DNA from: Streptomyces zhaozhouensis
GTDB lineage: Bacteria; Actinomycetota; Actinomycetes; Streptomycetales; Streptomycetaceae
Assembly (NCBI RefSeq): GCF_900230195.1
Contig: NZ_OCNE01000003.1
Coordinates: 372,001 to 436,000, forward strand
Length of the DNA stretch: 64,000 nt
Reading direction: 5' to 3'
The translations under genes and the position numbers were made by a program. Positions 42,823 through 51,847 of the stretch are shown here, piece by piece. Numbering within the stretch: the stretch's first letter is position 1; each line of letters begins with the position of its first letter. Under the pieces are notes generated by a model. The model saw only the letters and a list, made by a program, of their open reading frames with translations. It searched no databases and was not told the DNA's origin.

Positions 42823-44369
42823 GGGAGTTCCTCCGTCTCCACCGCGCGGCCCGCCGCCTCGACGGCGGTCAGCAGCTCCTGGATGTCGTCCCGCGTGGCC
42901 TGCGGGTTGAGCAGGGTGAGTTTGAGCCGGACGCGGCCGGTGGTCGCGTCGCCGGCCAGGTCGTCGGTGCGGCCGATCAGGGCGCGCCCCTGGAGCAGCA
43001 GCCGGCGGCGCAGGGCACCGTTGACGGCGTCGGCGCGTGCGGGGTCGGCGGTGCCGCCGGCGGGCACGTAGCGGAAGACCACGGTGGTGAGCACCGGGGT
43101 GGCGACCAGTTCCAGGCGGGGGTGGGCCGTTATCCGTTCGGCGGCGAAGACGGCCAGGTCGTGGCAGGTCTCCAGCATCCGGCCTATGCCGCGCCTGCCG
43201 AGCGCGAGGAAGGTGGCGACGACCTTGAGCGCGTCCGCCCTGCGGGTGGTGGCCAACGAGTGGCCGAGCAGCCCGTCGTAGCCGGCGGCGCCGTCGTCGT
43301 CGGGGTTGAGGTAGGCGACGCGCAGCCCGGTGCTGCCCGTCAGGTCGGCGCGGTCGCGGACCAGCAGCACGCTGGCGGCGGCCGGCTGCCAGGCGGTCTT
43401 GTGCAGGTCGATGGTGAGCGAGTCGGCGTGCTCGACGCCGTCGAGCAGCGGGCGCAGCCGGTCGGAGAAGAGGGCGCCGCCCCCGTAGGCGGCGTCGACG
43501 TGCAGGCGCGCGCCGTGGCGGTGGGCGGCGGCGGCCAGCTCCGCCAGCGGGTCGACGGAACCGTAGTCGGTGGTGCCGGCGGTGGCGACGACGGCGATCG
43601 GCAGTTCGTTCTCGGGGCGCGCGGCGAGGGCCCGCTCCAGCGCCTCGGCGGTCATCCTGCGGTGCGCGTCGGCGGGCACGGGGCGGACGGCCTCCTCGCC
43701 CAGGCCCAGCACCGAGCAGGCCCTGGCGACCGAGAAGTGCGCCAACTCGGAGCAGTAGACGACGGGTTGGGTGGCCATTCCGGTCAGGCCCGCGCTTCTG
43801 ACGTCGCGTTGGGCGCGCAGCGCGGTGTCGCGGGCGATGAGGAGCGCCTGGAGGTTGGAGGCGGTGCCGCCGGGGGTGAGCACCCCGTCGGCGTGCGGTC
43901 CGTAGCCGGCGAGCGCGGTGAGCGCGCGCACCAGGCGGCTCTCCAACTCGACGGCGACGGGGCCGCTGTCCCAGGTGTCGACGGAGGCGTTGAACGCGGA
44001 GGCCAGCACGTCGGTCGCGGTGGCGACGCCGAGGGCCGGGGGCTGGAGGTGGGCGGCGGCCCTGGGGTGGGCGAGGTCGACGGTGTGGCTGGCGTAGGTC
44101 CTGGCCAGCGCGAGCACCGCGTCGCGGCCGCCGCCGTCGGCCGGCAGGGGGCCGTCGGGGAGCTGGGCGTCCACCACGTGGGCGAGTTCGAGGGGGGTGA
44201 GCGGCGGGAGCGGGCCGCCCCGGCGGCGCAGGGCCTTGGCGGCCTCGCTGGTCAACTCGCCGACGAGGCGGCCGACCTCGACGATGCCCTCGGGGTCGGC
44301 GGCCAGCAGGTCGGGCTCCCTCAGGGGGTCGGGCGCGGGCACGGTGGGTACGTGGCCGGACATGCTCAT
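42819..44369 (-). CDS. PLP-dependent group II decarboxylase for siderophore diamine
   Basis: 516 aa from ATG 44369 (MSMSGHVPTV; ATG 44363 also possible). GVLTPGGTASNLQALLIARD and LHVDAAYGGGALFSDRL are typical, and the PLP Lys is in TIDLHKTAWQPAA. The family includes lysine decarboxylase DesA and 2,4-diaminobutyrate decarboxylases such as RhbB; the sequence could be either. A perfect iron box 91 bp upstream marks it as iron-repressed. It is the first gene of a two-gene operon with the N-hydroxylase. The acyltransferase and NIS synthetase found in complete pathways are missing next door. Confidence 0.88.
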   Translation of the reverse strand: MSMSGHVPTVPAPDPLREPDLLAADPEGIVEVGRLVGELTSEAAKALRRRGGPLPPLTPLELAHVVDAQLPDGPLPADGGGRDAVLALARTYASHTVDLAHPRAAAHLQPPALGVATATDVLASAFNASVDTWDSGPVAVELESRLVRALTALAGYGPHADGVLTPGGTASNLQALLIARDTALRAQRDVRSAGLTGMATQPVVYCSELAHFSVARACSVLGLGEEAVRPVPADAHRRMTAEALERALAARPENELPIAVVATAGTTDYGSVDPLAELAAAAHRHGARLHVDAAYGGGALFSDRLRPLLDGVEHADSLTIDLHKTAWQPAAASVLLVRDRADLTGSTGLRVAYLNPDDDGAAGYDGLLGHSLATTRRADALKVVATFLALGRRGIGRMLETCHDLAVFAAERITAHPRLELVATPVLTTVVFRYVPAGGTADPARADAVNGALRRRLLLQGRALIGRTDDLAGDATTGRVRLKLTLLNPQATRDDIQELLTAVEAAGRAVETEELP

Positions 44370-44459
44370 GAGTCGGTGGCGTCCCTTGTCTCGGGTGTCG
44401 CGGCTGTCGTGGGGGTGTACGTGTCCGGAGAGCGCGGCCGGACGGCAACCCACGACAAT

Positions 44460-44478
44460 TTAGGTTAGGCACACCTAA
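44460..44478. promoter_or_regulatory. DmdR/IdeR iron box
   Basis: TTAGGTTAGGCACACCTAA, which contains the perfect dyad GGTTAGG-CACA-CCTAACC when extended to 44480. It matches the actinobacterial DtxR-family operator and sits between the siderophore operon (minus) and the PPOX gene (plus). Fe(II)-repressor binding should block the operon when iron is sufficient. Confidence 0.92.
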
Positions 44479-44606
44479 CCTTGCAACCGAGCCCCGCCAC
44501 ACCGGGCTTCGCCGGCGCCACTGTCAGTGGGCGGGAGTAGGGTCGCCGAGCAGAAGGAAGCCCCCGACGCCCCCGGGGGGCTTCGGGCAGCGGGGAGGAG
44601 CGCGCG

Positions 44607-45263
44607 GTGGTCGACGACGAGGCGTCCTGGCGGAGGGACGGGGAGATACACGAGGTCACCGGCGAGGCGGAGTTGACCGCGCTGGTCGGCGAGCCCAAGC
44701 CGTACACCAGGGACAAGGTCCGCACCGCGCTGCACCCGTGGGACCGGGAGTGGCTGGCGCACTCGCCGCTCTGCCTGGTCGCCACCTCGGACGCCGAGGG
44801 CCGGCTCGACGTCTCGCCGAAGGGCGATCCGGCCGGCGTCGCGCTGGTGTTGGACGACCACACGCTCGCGCTCCCCGACCGTCCGGGCAACCGCCGGGTG
44901 GACGGCTTCCGCAACATCCTGCGCAACCCGCGGGTCGGGCTGATCTTCCTGCTGCCGGGGCGGGGCGACACACTGCGGGTCAACGGCCGCGCCAGGATCG
45001 TCAGCCGGGCGCCGTTCCTGGACCGCATGGTGGTCCGGGGCAACCGCCCCCGGCTCGCGCTGCTGGTGGAGGTCGAGGAGGTCTTCCACCACTGCGCCAA
45101 GGCGTTCCTGCGCTCCCGCGCCTGGGAGCCGGAGAGCTGGCGGCCGGACGCGCTGCCGGCCAGGGCCCGGCTCGCCCAGGCGCTGGAGCGCCCCGACGAG
45201 CCGCTGGAGGTGCTGGAGGAGCACTACGGCCCGGCCTACGCCCAGCGGCTCTACGGGGAGTGA
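44607..45263 (+). CDS. PPOX-class FMN-dependent flavoprotein (MSMEG_1061-like)
   Basis: 218 aa from GTG 44607 with GGAGGAG upstream. A pyridoxamine-phosphate-oxidase-like split barrel: LCLVATSDAEGRLDVSPKGD, LPDRPGNRRVDGFRNILRNP, GLIFLLPGRGDTLRVNGRAR. These proteins bind FMN or F420. The function is unknown, and despite the fold they do not make PLP. The iron box 127 bp upstream could affect it too. It converges on the lipase gene with a 13-bp gap. Confidence 0.9.
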   Translation: MVDDEASWRRDGEIHEVTGEAELTALVGEPKPYTRDKVRTALHPWDREWLAHSPLCLVATSDAEGRLDVSPKGDPAGVALVLDDHTLALPDRPGNRRVDGFRNILRNPRVGLIFLLPGRGDTLRVNGRARIVSRAPFLDRMVVRGNRPRLALLVEVEEVFHHCAKAFLRSRAWEPESWRPDALPARARLAQALERPDEPLEVLEEHYGPAYAQRLYGE

Positions 45264-45276
45264 GGCGCCGGGCCCC

Positions 45277-46143
45277 TCAGGAGACGAGGTGGCGGCAGTC
45301 GGTCGGCTCGGCGCCCGCCGGGTCGAGGGCGTTGACCACCTCGTGGAAGGCCATCCGGTCGCTGAGGCCGATGGTGACGTGCTCGGAGACGTTGAGCGGG
45401 CAGAGGTCCTGGAGCAGCACGTTGCGCACGCCCGGCTCGTCGATGAACTGCGTCTCGTACGGCGTGACGACCTGGTCGTAGCGGGTGGCGATCACGGTGT
45501 ACTCGACACCGGGGACGGTGTACCCGTCGGCGTTCAGCTCGGTCAGGAAGTCGGAGCCGACGACCTGTTGGGTCAGCGCCGGGGTGAAGGTGTCGAGGGC
45601 GTCGGCGAGTCCGGGGACGAGGTCGAGCAGCGTGGTGAGCCCGGACAGGGTGGTGCCGTTGGTGCTGGGCGCGAGCGCGACCAGGGCGTTGACCTTGTCG
45701 GCGGCGCCCGGGTGGTTCTTGAGGTAGTGACGGGGCATCATCCCGCCCTGGGAGTGGCCGACGATGTCCACCTCGTCGGCGCCGGTGGCGGCCAGCACCT
45801 CGTCGACATAGGCGGCCAGTTGCCCGGAGGACTCCTCGATGGGGCCGAGCGCGGCGAGGACGGGCACCCCCGGCAGCCGGCCGTAGTCCAACGAGTAGAC
45901 GCAGTAGCCGCGGTCGACCAGATAGGGGGCGAGCCCCAGCCAGTTGACGGTGCCGTTGGCGCCGGTGCCGTGGACCAGGACGACGGGGCGGTGCTCGGAG
46001 GAGCAGTCGGACTCGTTCCACCCGCCGGTCGGGGCCGCGGCGTGCGCGGTGCCGCCGGGCAGCGCGAGCAGGGGCAGGGCCAACAGGCCGGCGAACAGGG
46101 CGCGTCGGCTGGTGCGTGATGGTGTCGGTGTCCCGAAGGGCAT
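45277..46143 (-). CDS. secreted lipase/esterase, alpha/beta hydrolase
   Basis: 288 aa from the ATG of MPFGTPTPSRTSRRALFAGL (GAGGAGA upstream). The twin-arginine-like signal TSRRALFAG with hydrophobic LLALPLLALPG and AHA cleavage suggests Tat or Sec export. RPVVLVHGTGANG forms the oxyanion loop, and DIVGHSQGGMMPR carries the nucleophile Ser. The acid and His are probably in the VVTPYETQF region and SEHVTIGLSDR. It matches Streptomyces class-2 lipases such as EstA/LipA. Extracellular ester hydrolysis. Confidence 0.93.
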   Translation of the reverse strand: MPFGTPTPSRTSRRALFAGLLALPLLALPGGTAHAAAPTGGWNESDCSSEHRPVVLVHGTGANGTVNWLGLAPYLVDRGYCVYSLDYGRLPGVPVLAALGPIEESSGQLAAYVDEVLAATGADEVDIVGHSQGGMMPRHYLKNHPGAADKVNALVALAPSTNGTTLSGLTTLLDLVPGLADALDTFTPALTQQVVGSDFLTELNADGYTVPGVEYTVIATRYDQVVTPYETQFIDEPGVRNVLLQDLCPLNVSEHVTIGLSDRMAFHEVVNALDPAGAEPTDCRHLVS

Positions 46144-46266
46144 GGCGGCTCTCCTCACCCGGGGTATCGGTGTGGCTCGCGTCACAGCGGCGGGCCCATG
46201 CCAAGTTACGGGCGGGTAACCCGCCCCGCCCACAGGCGAGACGGTGAAGAAGTCTTCACGCGTCAC

Positions 46267-47250
46267 TCACAGCGCGACCGTACGCGCCGCCGGCCCCACG
46301 GCCCGCGCGCCGAACCGGCGCCTGGCGCGGTCGGCGGCCAGCTCGGCGCGGCGGCGGCGCTCGTCGGCCGGGTCCAGGGAGAGCTGACGGGTGGCGCGTT
46401 CCGCCGCCGCGAGCCCGTCGGCGCGCAGCGCGACCGCGCGCACCCGGGCGCGTTGCAGCCCGAGCGCGTCGTGCAGGGCGTCGGCGAGGGCGAGCAACGC
46501 CGGGGTGTGCGCGGTCGGTTCGGCCAGCCCCCGGCGGCGGGTGGTGGTGGCGTGGTCGGCGTAGCGGACGGTGAGGGTCAGCGCGCCGGCGGTCTGGCCG
46601 GCGCCGCGCAGCCGGTAACCCAGCTCGTCGGCGAGGGTCAGCAGCGCGCGGTGGCGCCGGCCGGCGTCGAGTTCGTCGCGGTCGAAGCGGTGCTCGACGG
46701 CCAGCGAGGGCTCCGGGGCGCCCGGCACCACCGGCGTGGGGTCCTGCCCCTCGGCCAGCGCGCGCAGCCTGCGCGCCTCGCGTGCGCCGAGCACCCGTTG
46801 CAGCGTGGCGGGCGGCGCGGCGGCCAGCCGGCCCACCGTTCCCAGCCCGTAGCCGGCCAGCGCGCGGGCGGTCGAGGCGCCCACCCCCGGCAGCGCGTCG
46901 ACCGGCAGCTCGGCGAGGAACGCGGCGACGCCCCCGGCGTCGGCCGGCACCACCCACACCCCGGGACCGTCGCGGCCGACCAGGGCCAGCCGGGCCAGCA
47001 GCGGGTTGGAGGCGACGCCCACCGCGCAGTCCACGCCGTGCCGCGCCAGCGCGCGCACCCGCAGCAGCCCCGCCAGCCGCTCGGCGTCGGAGCCGAAGTA
47101 GCGCAACGCGCCCCCGACGTCGGCGAGCGCGCCCTCCGGCGGCAGGGCGCGCACCACGGGGGTGAGATCCCCCAACAGCCCGACCAGCGCCGGGTGTTCC
47201 TCCGGCCGGTGGCCGAGGAAGCGGACCTGGAGCACCGCGCGTCCGGTCAT
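46267..47250 (-). CDS. imuB: ImuB-like Y-family polymerase (catalytically degenerate)
   Basis: 327 aa; the ATG overlaps the TGA of dnaE2 (ATGA). The Y-family little-finger and helix-hairpin-helix regions are clear (VGVASNPLLARLALVGRDGP, LPVDALPGVGASTARALAGY, TVGRLAAAPPATLQRVLGAR). The usual catalytic N-terminus is missing: there is no DMDAFYASVE-type sequence, and the YSIDE position reads GALADVGGALRYFG. That fits ImuB, a non-catalytic partner that bridges DnaE2 to the sliding clamp in SOS translesion synthesis. A clamp-binding motif is not obvious. The DinB alternative is unlikely given the missing residues. Confidence 0.8.
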   Translation of the reverse strand: MTGRAVLQVRFLGHRPEEHPALVGLLGDLTPVVRALPPEGALADVGGALRYFGSDAERLAGLLRVRALARHGVDCAVGVASNPLLARLALVGRDGPGVWVVPADAGGVAAFLAELPVDALPGVGASTARALAGYGLGTVGRLAAAPPATLQRVLGAREARRLRALAEGQDPTPVVPGAPEPSLAVEHRFDRDELDAGRRHRALLTLADELGYRLRGAGQTAGALTLTVRYADHATTTRRRGLAEPTAHTPALLALADALHDALGLQRARVRAVALRADGLAAAERATRQLSLDPADERRRRAELAADRARRRFGARAVGPAARTVAL

Positions 47251-50200
47251 CCCGCGCTCCCGGGGCTGGCGTGCCAGAGCTTGCGCGGCGTCTTCGCCGA
47301 CCCGCCGGCCGGCCGCAGGTCGGCCCAGGGGTGCAGGGGATGCCCACCCGGCTGCTCGATCCGCCGGGTCACCTCCGCCTCGGCGGCCTCCCGTTCGCCC
47401 TCCGCCGCCCGTTCACCCGCCGCCGCCTCGGTGTGGGCGAGATGCTCGGCGACCGCGGGCAGGCCACCGGCGGCGCGGAGGTCGGCGAGGTCGGCGAGGT
47501 CCCAGGCGATCTCGCCGACCACGCTCAACGTGCGCGGCCCGCGCCGCTGCACCGTGCCGCGCACCAGCAGCAGCCAGGAGTGGAAGACGGTGTGGGCGCT
47601 GGCGGCGTGGCTGTCCTCGAAGAAGGCGAGGTCGACCAGGCCGTGGGTGTCGTCCAGGGTCACGAAGATCACCCGCCGCCCCGAGCGGATCGGCGGGGTC
47701 TGGGTGGCGACCTTGGCGCCGGCCACCAGCACCGTCTCACCGTGCGCCACCTCGCGCAGCCGGCGCGCGTCGACCACCCCCAGCTCGTCGAGGAACGCCC
47801 GGTGGTCGGCGAGCAGATGGCGCTGGGTCTCCATGCCGAGCACGCCCAGCTCGGCGTCCAGGCGCTCGCCCCCGTCCAGGTCGGGCAGGCCGGCCGGCGG
47901 GGTGCGGGCGGCGTCGGCCAGCGGCAGCTGCCGCGCGCCGGGGCGCCGCCCCCGGCGCTGGCGGTGCAGCTCGGCCAGGTGCAGCAACAGGTCGCGCCGG
48001 TTCTCGCCGAAGGCGTCCAACGCGCCGACGGTGGCGAGCCGTTCGGCGACCGGGCGGCTGGGCGCGGCGCGGTTGACCAGGTCGGGGAGCGAGGCGTACG
48101 GGCGGCCCGCCGCGATCCTGGCCGCCTCCTCCTCGGCGATGCCCTTCACCTCGCCGAGCGCCAGCCGCACGCCCCACACCCCGGATTCAGACTCCAGTTC
48201 GATTCGATAGACCGCGTCGGACCGGTTCACGTCGAGCGGCAGCACCGGCACCCCGCGCCGCCTGGCGTCGGCGAGCAGCAGCCGCTTGGGGTACATCCCG
48301 GGGTCGTGGGTCAGCAGCCCGGCGTAGAAAGCGGCCGGGTGGTGGGCCTTGAGCCAGGCCGACTGGTAGGTCGGCACGGCGAAGGCCACCGCGTGCGCCT
48401 TGCAGAAGCCGTAGGCGCCGAACGACTGGACGCTCTCCCAGGCGCGGGCGACCACCTCCGGCGGGTAGCCGCGCCGCTCGGCCAGCTCGGTGAACCAGAC
48501 CCGGACCCGGCCCAGGCGCTCCGCGTCGGACAGCGCCCGCCTGGCCTCGTCGGCCAGTCCGGCGTCGCAGCCGGTCATGGTCGCGATCACCCCGATGATC
48601 TGCTCGTGGAAGACCACCACCCCGTGGGTCTCCCGCAGCACCGGCTCCAGGTCGCGGTGGAGGAAACGGGCCGCGCGCCGGCCGTGCTTGGCGTCGATGA
48701 ACGGGTTGACCATGTCCGCGGAGACGGGGCCCGGCCGAAAGAGCGATATGTCGACCACCAGGTCGTGGAAGTCCACGGGTTGCAGCCGGCCCAGCAGGTC
48801 GCGCTGGCCGGGGGACTCGATCTGGAAGCAGCCCAGGGTCTCGGTGGAACGGATCAGCCGGTAGGTCTCCGGGTCGCCCTCGGGCACCCGGTCCAGGTCG
48901 ATCCGCTCGCCGGTGGCCCTCTCGGTCTCGGCCACCGCGTGCGCCATCGCCGACTGCATCCGCACCCCGAGCACGTCGAGCTTGAGCAGCCCGAGGTCCT
49001 CCACGTCCTCCTTGTCGAACTGGGACATCGCGAACCCCTCCCCGCTGGTGGGCACCACCGGGGTGCGGGCGCGCAGCGAGGCGTCGGAGAGCAGCACCCC
49101 GCACGGGTGCATCGCCATCCCGCGCGGCAGCCCGTCCAGCGCCTCCACCAGCTCCCACATCCGGGGCCCGTAGGCGTCGGCGTCCACCCCGCGCAGCTCG
49201 GGCAGCTCGGCCAGCGCGGCGCGCGCGTCCCCGGCCCTGATGTGCGGGAACGCCTTGGCCAGCCGGTCCACCTCGGCCGGTTCGACGCCGAGCGCCAGCC
49301 CGACGTCCCGCACCGCGTGCCGCACCCGGTAGGTCTCCGGCATCGCGACGGTCGCCACCCGCTCCTCGCCGAAGCGCGCGAAGATGGCCCGGTACGCCTC
49401 CAGCCTGCGGGCCGACTCGACGTCCACGTCGATGTCGGGGAGGACCGGGCGGCGCGGGGAGAGGAAGCGCTCCATCAGCAGTCCGTGCTCCACCGGGTCG
49501 GCGGCGGCGATCCCCAGCAGGTGGTTGACCAGCGACCCCGCTCCCGAGCCCCGCGCGGTGACCCGGATGCCCAGCGCGCGGACGTCCTCCACCACCTGGG
49601 CGACGGTCAGGAAGTAGGAGGCGTAGCCGAGTCGTTCGACGATCGCCAGCTCGGCGTCGAGCCGGTCCCACCGCGCGCGGTCCGCCGCGTGGCCGCGGAG
49701 CGTCATCGCGGCGGCGCAGCGGGAGCGCAGCACCCGGGCGGCGGTGCGCCGTTCGGCGCCGACCAGCGCGGGCTCGGGGAAGTGGACGCTGCCGAGGCCC
49801 AGGTCGTCCTCGGGGTCGACCCGGCAGGAGAGCGCGGTCTCGGCGGTGTGCTCCAGCAGCCGGCGCGCGGCGTCGGGACCGTAGCCGGCGGCGCGGGCGA
49901 CGCGCTCGGCCTCGCGCTCCATCGCGGCCGGGTCCTTCAGCCACCGCTCCCCGTTGTCCAGCGCGCCGCGCGTGTCGACCGGCACCAGCCGGCGGGCGGA
50001 GTCCAGCACGTCGGCCACCGGGCCCTGGCCCGGGTCGGCGTAGCGGACGGCGTTCCCGAGCACCGGGACGACGCCGGTCTCGGCGGCCAGGCCCAGGGTG
50101 CGGGCCGCGGTGCGCTCCGGGCCGCTGGCCACCACCTCCAGCCGCAGCGCCGGCCCGAACACCTCCCGCCAGGGCGCCAGCAGCCGCACGGCCCGGTCGG

Positions 50201-50690
50201 GGCGGCCCGCCGTCAGCGCGCGCCCGGGCTCGGAGTCCGGGCCCAGCAGCGCGAGAACGCCGCGCCCGCCTCCGGCGGCCAGCTCCGCCCAGGGCAGCAG
50301 CGGCCGTTCCCCGCCGCCGGCGTGGGCCGCGGTGACCAGCCGGCACAGCTCGGCCCAGCCGGCCGCGCCGTCCGTGGCCAGCAGCACCACCCGGGGCGCC
50401 GACTCGTCGGTGAACGCGCCCCCGCGCACGGGAGTGCGGCGACGTTGCGTGGCGGTGCGCTCGCGCTCCTCGGGCGGGCCGACGGCCAGCTCGACGCCGT
50501 AGACCGGGCGCACCCCGGCCGCCGCGCAGCCCTTGGCGAAGCGGACCGCGCCGGCCAGGGTGTCGCGATCGGTGAGCGCGACCGCCTCCATCCCCCGCTC
50601 CCCGGCCCTCCGGGCCAGCCGCTCGGGGTGCGAGGCGCCGTAGCGGAGCGAGAACCCCGAGGCCACATGGAGATGGGTGAACCCCGCCAT
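47247..50690 (-). CDS. dnaE2: error-prone DNA polymerase III alpha subunit, DnaE2
   Basis: 1147 aa. Residues 1-80 are the PHP domain (FTHLHVASGFSLRYGASHPE, ALTDRDTLAGAVRFAKGC). The palm holds PDIDVD with the metal-binding Asp pair, and ITARGSGAGSLVNHLLGI. The later FGAYGFCKAHAVAFAVPTYQ and SAWLKAHHPAAFYAGLLTHD are highly conserved. A C-terminal OB fold lies near residues 960-1060. It performs mutagenic translesion synthesis after DNA damage. It is coupled to the ImuB-like gene and preceded by an SOS-like box. No imuA is seen. Confidence 0.96.
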   Translation of the reverse strand: MAGFTHLHVASGFSLRYGASHPERLARRAGERGMEAVALTDRDTLAGAVRFAKGCAAAGVRPVYGVELAVGPPEERERTATQRRRTPVRGGAFTDESAPRVVLLATDGAAGWAELCRLVTAAHAGGGERPLLPWAELAAGGGRGVLALLGPDSEPGRALTAGRPDRAVRLLAPWREVFGPALRLEVVASGPERTAARTLGLAAETGVVPVLGNAVRYADPGQGPVADVLDSARRLVPVDTRGALDNGERWLKDPAAMEREAERVARAAGYGPDAARRLLEHTAETALSCRVDPEDDLGLGSVHFPEPALVGAERRTAARVLRSRCAAAMTLRGHAADRARWDRLDAELAIVERLGYASYFLTVAQVVEDVRALGIRVTARGSGAGSLVNHLLGIAAADPVEHGLLMERFLSPRRPVLPDIDVDVESARRLEAYRAIFARFGEERVATVAMPETYRVRHAVRDVGLALGVEPAEVDRLAKAFPHIRAGDARAALAELPELRGVDADAYGPRMWELVEALDGLPRGMAMHPCGVLLSDASLRARTPVVPTSGEGFAMSQFDKEDVEDLGLLKLDVLGVRMQSAMAHAVAETERATGERIDLDRVPEGDPETYRLIRSTETLGCFQIESPGQRDLLGRLQPVDFHDLVVDISLFRPGPVSADMVNPFIDAKHGRRAARFLHRDLEPVLRETHGVVVFHEQIIGVIATMTGCDAGLADEARRALSDAERLGRVRVWFTELAERRGYPPEVVARAWESVQSFGAYGFCKAHAVAFAVPTYQSAWLKAHHPAAFYAGLLTHDPGMYPKRLLLADARRRGVPVLPLDVNRSDAVYRIELESESGVWGVRLALGEVKGIAEEEAARIAAGRPYASLPDLVNRAAPSRPVAERLATVGALDAFGENRRDLLLHLAELHRQRRGRRPGARQLPLADAARTPPAGLPDLDGGERLDAELGVLGMETQRHLLADHRAFLDELGVVDARRLREVAHGETVLVAGAKVATQTPPIRSGRRVIFVTLDDTHGLVDLAFFEDSHAASAHTVFHSWLLLVRGTVQRRGPRTLSVVGEIAWDLADLADLRAAGGLPAVAEHLAHTEAAAGERAAEGEREAAEAEVTRRIEQPGGHPLHPWADLRPAGGSAKTPRKLWHASPGSAG

Positions 50691-50777
50691 CGCCGCACCG
50701 CCTCTCGTCGCGCACCGCCCCCCAGGCCGTCTCCCGGCCCGTCGCCCCCGCCGTTCCGGTCCACCATAAACCAGCCA

Positions 50778-50793
50778 TCGAACGTACGTACGA
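50778..50793. promoter_or_regulatory. SOS (LexA) box upstream of dnaE2
   Basis: TCGAACGTACGTACGA differs by one base from the actinobacterial LexA consensus TCGAACNNNNGTTCGA. It lies 88 bp upstream of dnaE2, consistent with LexA control of the dnaE2-imuB operon. Confidence 0.7.
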
Positions 50794-50968
50794 TTGATGT
50801 CCTTCGCAGGTCACCCGGGCTTTCGGCGATCTTCGCTGGCCGAAAAACGACGGGCGGACAACACCCCTCGCCACGCCCCGAGTTGCCCCTCACCCCGGCT
50901 TCCGCGCCCCCGCGGGTGCGACGCTTCTCACGCTCCTGGGCGCACGCTCCGCGCGCTAGGCTTCCCGG

Positions 50969-51634
50969 GTGGCGAATCCCTCCATACCCCCGTTCGACCT
51001 GGTGATCTTCGACTGTGACGGCGTGCTCGTGGACAGCGAGCCGCTGGCCCTGAAGGTCTGCCTGGAGCTGGGCGCCGAGCTGGGCTGGCCCCTGACCGAG
51101 GACGAGGTGGTCGACCGCTTCCTCGGCCGCTCCGAGCGCGCGGTCGAGCGGCAGATCGCCGAACGGCTCGGCGCGGAGCTGGCCGTCCGCTGGGGCGAGG
51201 AGTACCGCGCCCGGCTGGCCCGCGTGATCGACGCCGAACTGGCCGAGGTGGCCGGCGTCTCCGAGGCGCTGGACGCGCTGCCGATACCGCTGTCCTGCAT
51301 CGCCTCCAGCGGCAGCCACGACAAGATGCGCCGCACCCTGGGGCGCACCGGGCTGCGCGCCAGGTTCGAGGGCAGGATCTTCAGCGCCGGCGAGGTGGAG
51401 CGCGGCAAGCCGGAGCCCGACCTCTTCCTCCACGCGGCGCGGCGGATGGGGGTCCCGCCGGCCCGCTGCGCGGTGGTCGAGGACAGCCAGTACGGCGTGC
51501 GCGCCGCCCGCGCCGCCGGGATGCGCGCCTTCGGCTACGCGGGCGGGCTGACCCCGGCCGACTGGCTCGCCGGCCCCGGCACCACCGTCTTCCACGACAT
51601 GCGGGAGCTGCCCGCCCTGCTGGCCGCCGCCTGA
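50969..51634 (+). CDS. HAD superfamily phosphatase, beta-phosphoglucomutase-like
   Basis: 221 aa. Motif I FDLVIFDCDGVLVDSEPLAL with nucleophile and acid Asp, motif II IASSGSHDK, motif III Lys in RGKPEPDLFLHAA, motif IV VVEDSQYGVRAARAAGM. A helical cap follows motif I (subfamily IA). It hydrolyses a sugar or small phosphate; the substrate is unknown. The GTG start lacks a ribosome site but follows TAGGCT by six bases, so the mRNA may be leaderless. Confidence 0.93.
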   Translation: MANPSIPPFDLVIFDCDGVLVDSEPLALKVCLELGAELGWPLTEDEVVDRFLGRSERAVERQIAERLGAELAVRWGEEYRARLARVIDAELAEVAGVSEALDALPIPLSCIASSGSHDKMRRTLGRTGLRARFEGRIFSAGEVERGKPEPDLFLHAARRMGVPPARCAVVEDSQYGVRAARAAGMRAFGYAGGLTPADWLAGPGTTVFHDMRELPALLAAA

Positions 51635-51708
51635 CGGGGAACGCCGCGCGCGGGCCGGGGCGCTGTGCTACCGTGGCGGAAGTTGCAGTTGTGGTTCCCA
51701 AGAATTTC

Positions 51709-51753
51709 AGGTGCTCTTCCCGTCCGTTACTACGTTCGGTGAGCACCTTTTTT
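51709..51753 (+). terminator. intrinsic terminator with T-run in the leader of the cold-shock gene
   Basis: AGGTGCTC (51709-51716) pairs with GAGCACCT (51741-51748), and six T residues follow (51748-51753). A T-run terminator is rare in such GC-rich DNA. It ends 94 bp before the csp ATG and starts 75 bp after the HAD stop. It could end HAD transcription or, if the csp promoter lies upstream (near 51660-51690), act as a regulated attenuator. The flanking leader is AT-rich for this genome. Confidence 0.7.
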
Positions 51754-51847
51754 CATTTTCCGGTTGTTTCCGGAAGGGGGAAATCATCACAGCGACTCCG
51801 GCTCCGCAAGGTGCGGTTCCGGGTCTGCCCCCGAAGGAGACGCAGGG

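Noticed and set aside
41476-44502. A 1008-codon minus-strand frame
   Set aside because: Only the last 448 codons are the N-hydroxylase; the rest is an out-of-frame shadow of the decarboxylase gene.
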